In this document: in pieces, positions 13,099 through 13,531 of the stretch
How the letters are laid out: the number at the start of each line of letters is the position of its first letter
How positions within the stretch are numbered: the stretch's first letter is position 1
Origin: CAYXVJ01 sp964558445
Lineage (GTDB): Bacteria > Bacillota > Clostridia > Saccharofermentanales > Fastidiosipilaceae
Assembly: GCA_964558445.1 (NCBI GenBank)
Contig: CAZLEA010000041.1
Span: 1-13,531 of the forward strand
DNA length: 13,531 bases
Reading direction: 5' to 3'
Program-made: the position numbers and the translations under genes
The notes under the pieces: model-generated
Seen by the model: only the letters and a program-made list of their open reading frames with translations
Databases searched by the model: none
Told to the model about the DNA's origin: nothing

Positions 13099-13531
13099 GC
13101 AGGCCTCCAGAGCGGGATCTGGCCACGAAACAATTTGTCGAAGATGATGGCCGTGCTGCCGGCAAGCGGCGCATTCGTCTTGAACTGTGAGCGCAGGATC
13201 GGGACTCGCTTCTGCTCACGCCAGATGATTCGTTGATTCACCTTGATCGCCAGGTCCGTGAAGTACCATTCGCCAAGATCACAGAGTGCATCTCCGACAA
13301 CGATGAAGGCGGGGTCATAGATGTGGACGAGCGTAACCAGAAGTTTCACAAGATGCCTGTTATGCTCTTCGATGACAGGTATCAGTGTCTCGTCTTGTTC
13401 GTGGAAGCGCGAGACGAAGTGGGGCCAATCCCGGCTCTTGCTCCTGGAGATCAGTGTATTGGTCGAGCAGTAGAGTTCGGCACAATCGTAGTTGCCGCAG
13501 AGGCACTGCCAGCCGGCATCGGTGATGGAGA
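13095..13531 (-). CDS. ROK-family protein (sugar kinase or NagC-like regulator), C-terminal part
   Basis: Only the last 144 residues are inside the window; the frame runs off the right edge. CLCGNYDCAELYCS, near the start of the visible part, is the ROK zinc motif CxCGxxxCxE, with Asp where Gly usually precedes the third Cys. The end contains DPAFIVVGDALCDLG, matching the ROK 'iviGG' strand, and NAPLAGSTAIIFDKL, matching the conserved C-terminal helix. ROK proteins phosphorylate glucose, GlcNAc, ManNAc or related sugars, or serve as repressors when they carry an N-terminal HTH; the missing N-terminus leaves this open. Its stop overlaps the start of the NamZ-like gene. Linked function in MurNAc/GlcNAc salvage is a sensible inference. 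Confidence 0.8.
   Translation of the reverse strand, partial: SITDAGWQCLCGNYDCAELYCSTNTLISRSKSRDWPHFVSRFHEQDETLIPVIEEHNRHLVKLLVTLVHIYDPAFIVVGDALCDLGEWYFTDLAIKVNQRIIWREQKRVPILRSQFKTNAPLAGSTAIIFDKLFRGQIPLWRPA

Overview
The window looks like a chromosomal carbohydrate and D-amino-acid utilisation region from a bacterium, most likely of the Bacillota. Nearly every gene has a strong AGGAGG-type ribosome site, one gene starts with TTG, the terminators are intrinsic hairpins, and a perfect match to the CcpA catabolite element lies at one promoter. Coding density is high. The exact genus cannot be named from the sequence alone. No tRNA, rRNA, CRISPR array, insertion sequence or phage gene is visible.

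Left edge, minus strand (1-1254): a fold-type III PLP enzyme of the D-threonine aldolase / D-serine dehydratase family is followed, with an ATGA stop/start overlap, by the beginning of an N-acyl-D-amino-acid deacylase. The deacylase reading frame jumps from the family's N-terminal strand straight into a C-terminal segment. The metal-binding core appears to be missing through an in-frame deletion or an assembly collapse.

Centre, plus strand (1402-7276): five co-directional genes run as a probable operon or pair of operons: a protein resembling DUF7309/DUF6930 proteins, a Gfo/Idh/MocA oxidoreductase, an AEC-family permease, fructuronate reductase UxuB and mannonate dehydratase UxuA. UxuB plus UxuA turn D-fructuronate into D-mannonate and then 2-keto-3-deoxygluconate, so the block is a hexuronate (glucuronate branch) catabolic module. 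The isomerase UxaC and the downstream KDG kinase and aldolase are not in the window.

Right-centre (7313-10948): a hairpin terminator separates uxuA from a convergent DeoR/GlpR-family repressor gene. A 403-bp divergent control region follows (promoter, perfect cre-like palindrome on the start site, repeated CGTTTCTCT boxes, long leader with a hairpin) and leads into a cytoplasmic GH2 glycosidase of beta-galactosidase type. The DeoR protein and a CcpA-like protein are the obvious candidates to control the hydrolase.

Right edge (11112-13531): a xylose-isomerase-like TIM-barrel sugar epimerase/isomerase with its own promoter is convergent, across a single base, with a minus-strand pair. That pair is a ROK-family kinase/regulator (cut by the window end) overlapping by ATGA with a DUF1343/NamZ-type exo-N-acetylmuramidase that lacks a signal peptide. 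These suggest intracellular amino-sugar or cell-wall fragment salvage. The region as a whole reads as a cluster of scavenging modules for uronates, galactosides, muropeptide sugars and D-amino acids. I see no clearly new multi-gene system. The items most worth a second look are the gutted deacylase, the regulatory architecture in front of the GH2 gene, the small uxuB leader ORF, and the cytoplasmic NamZ/ROK pair.
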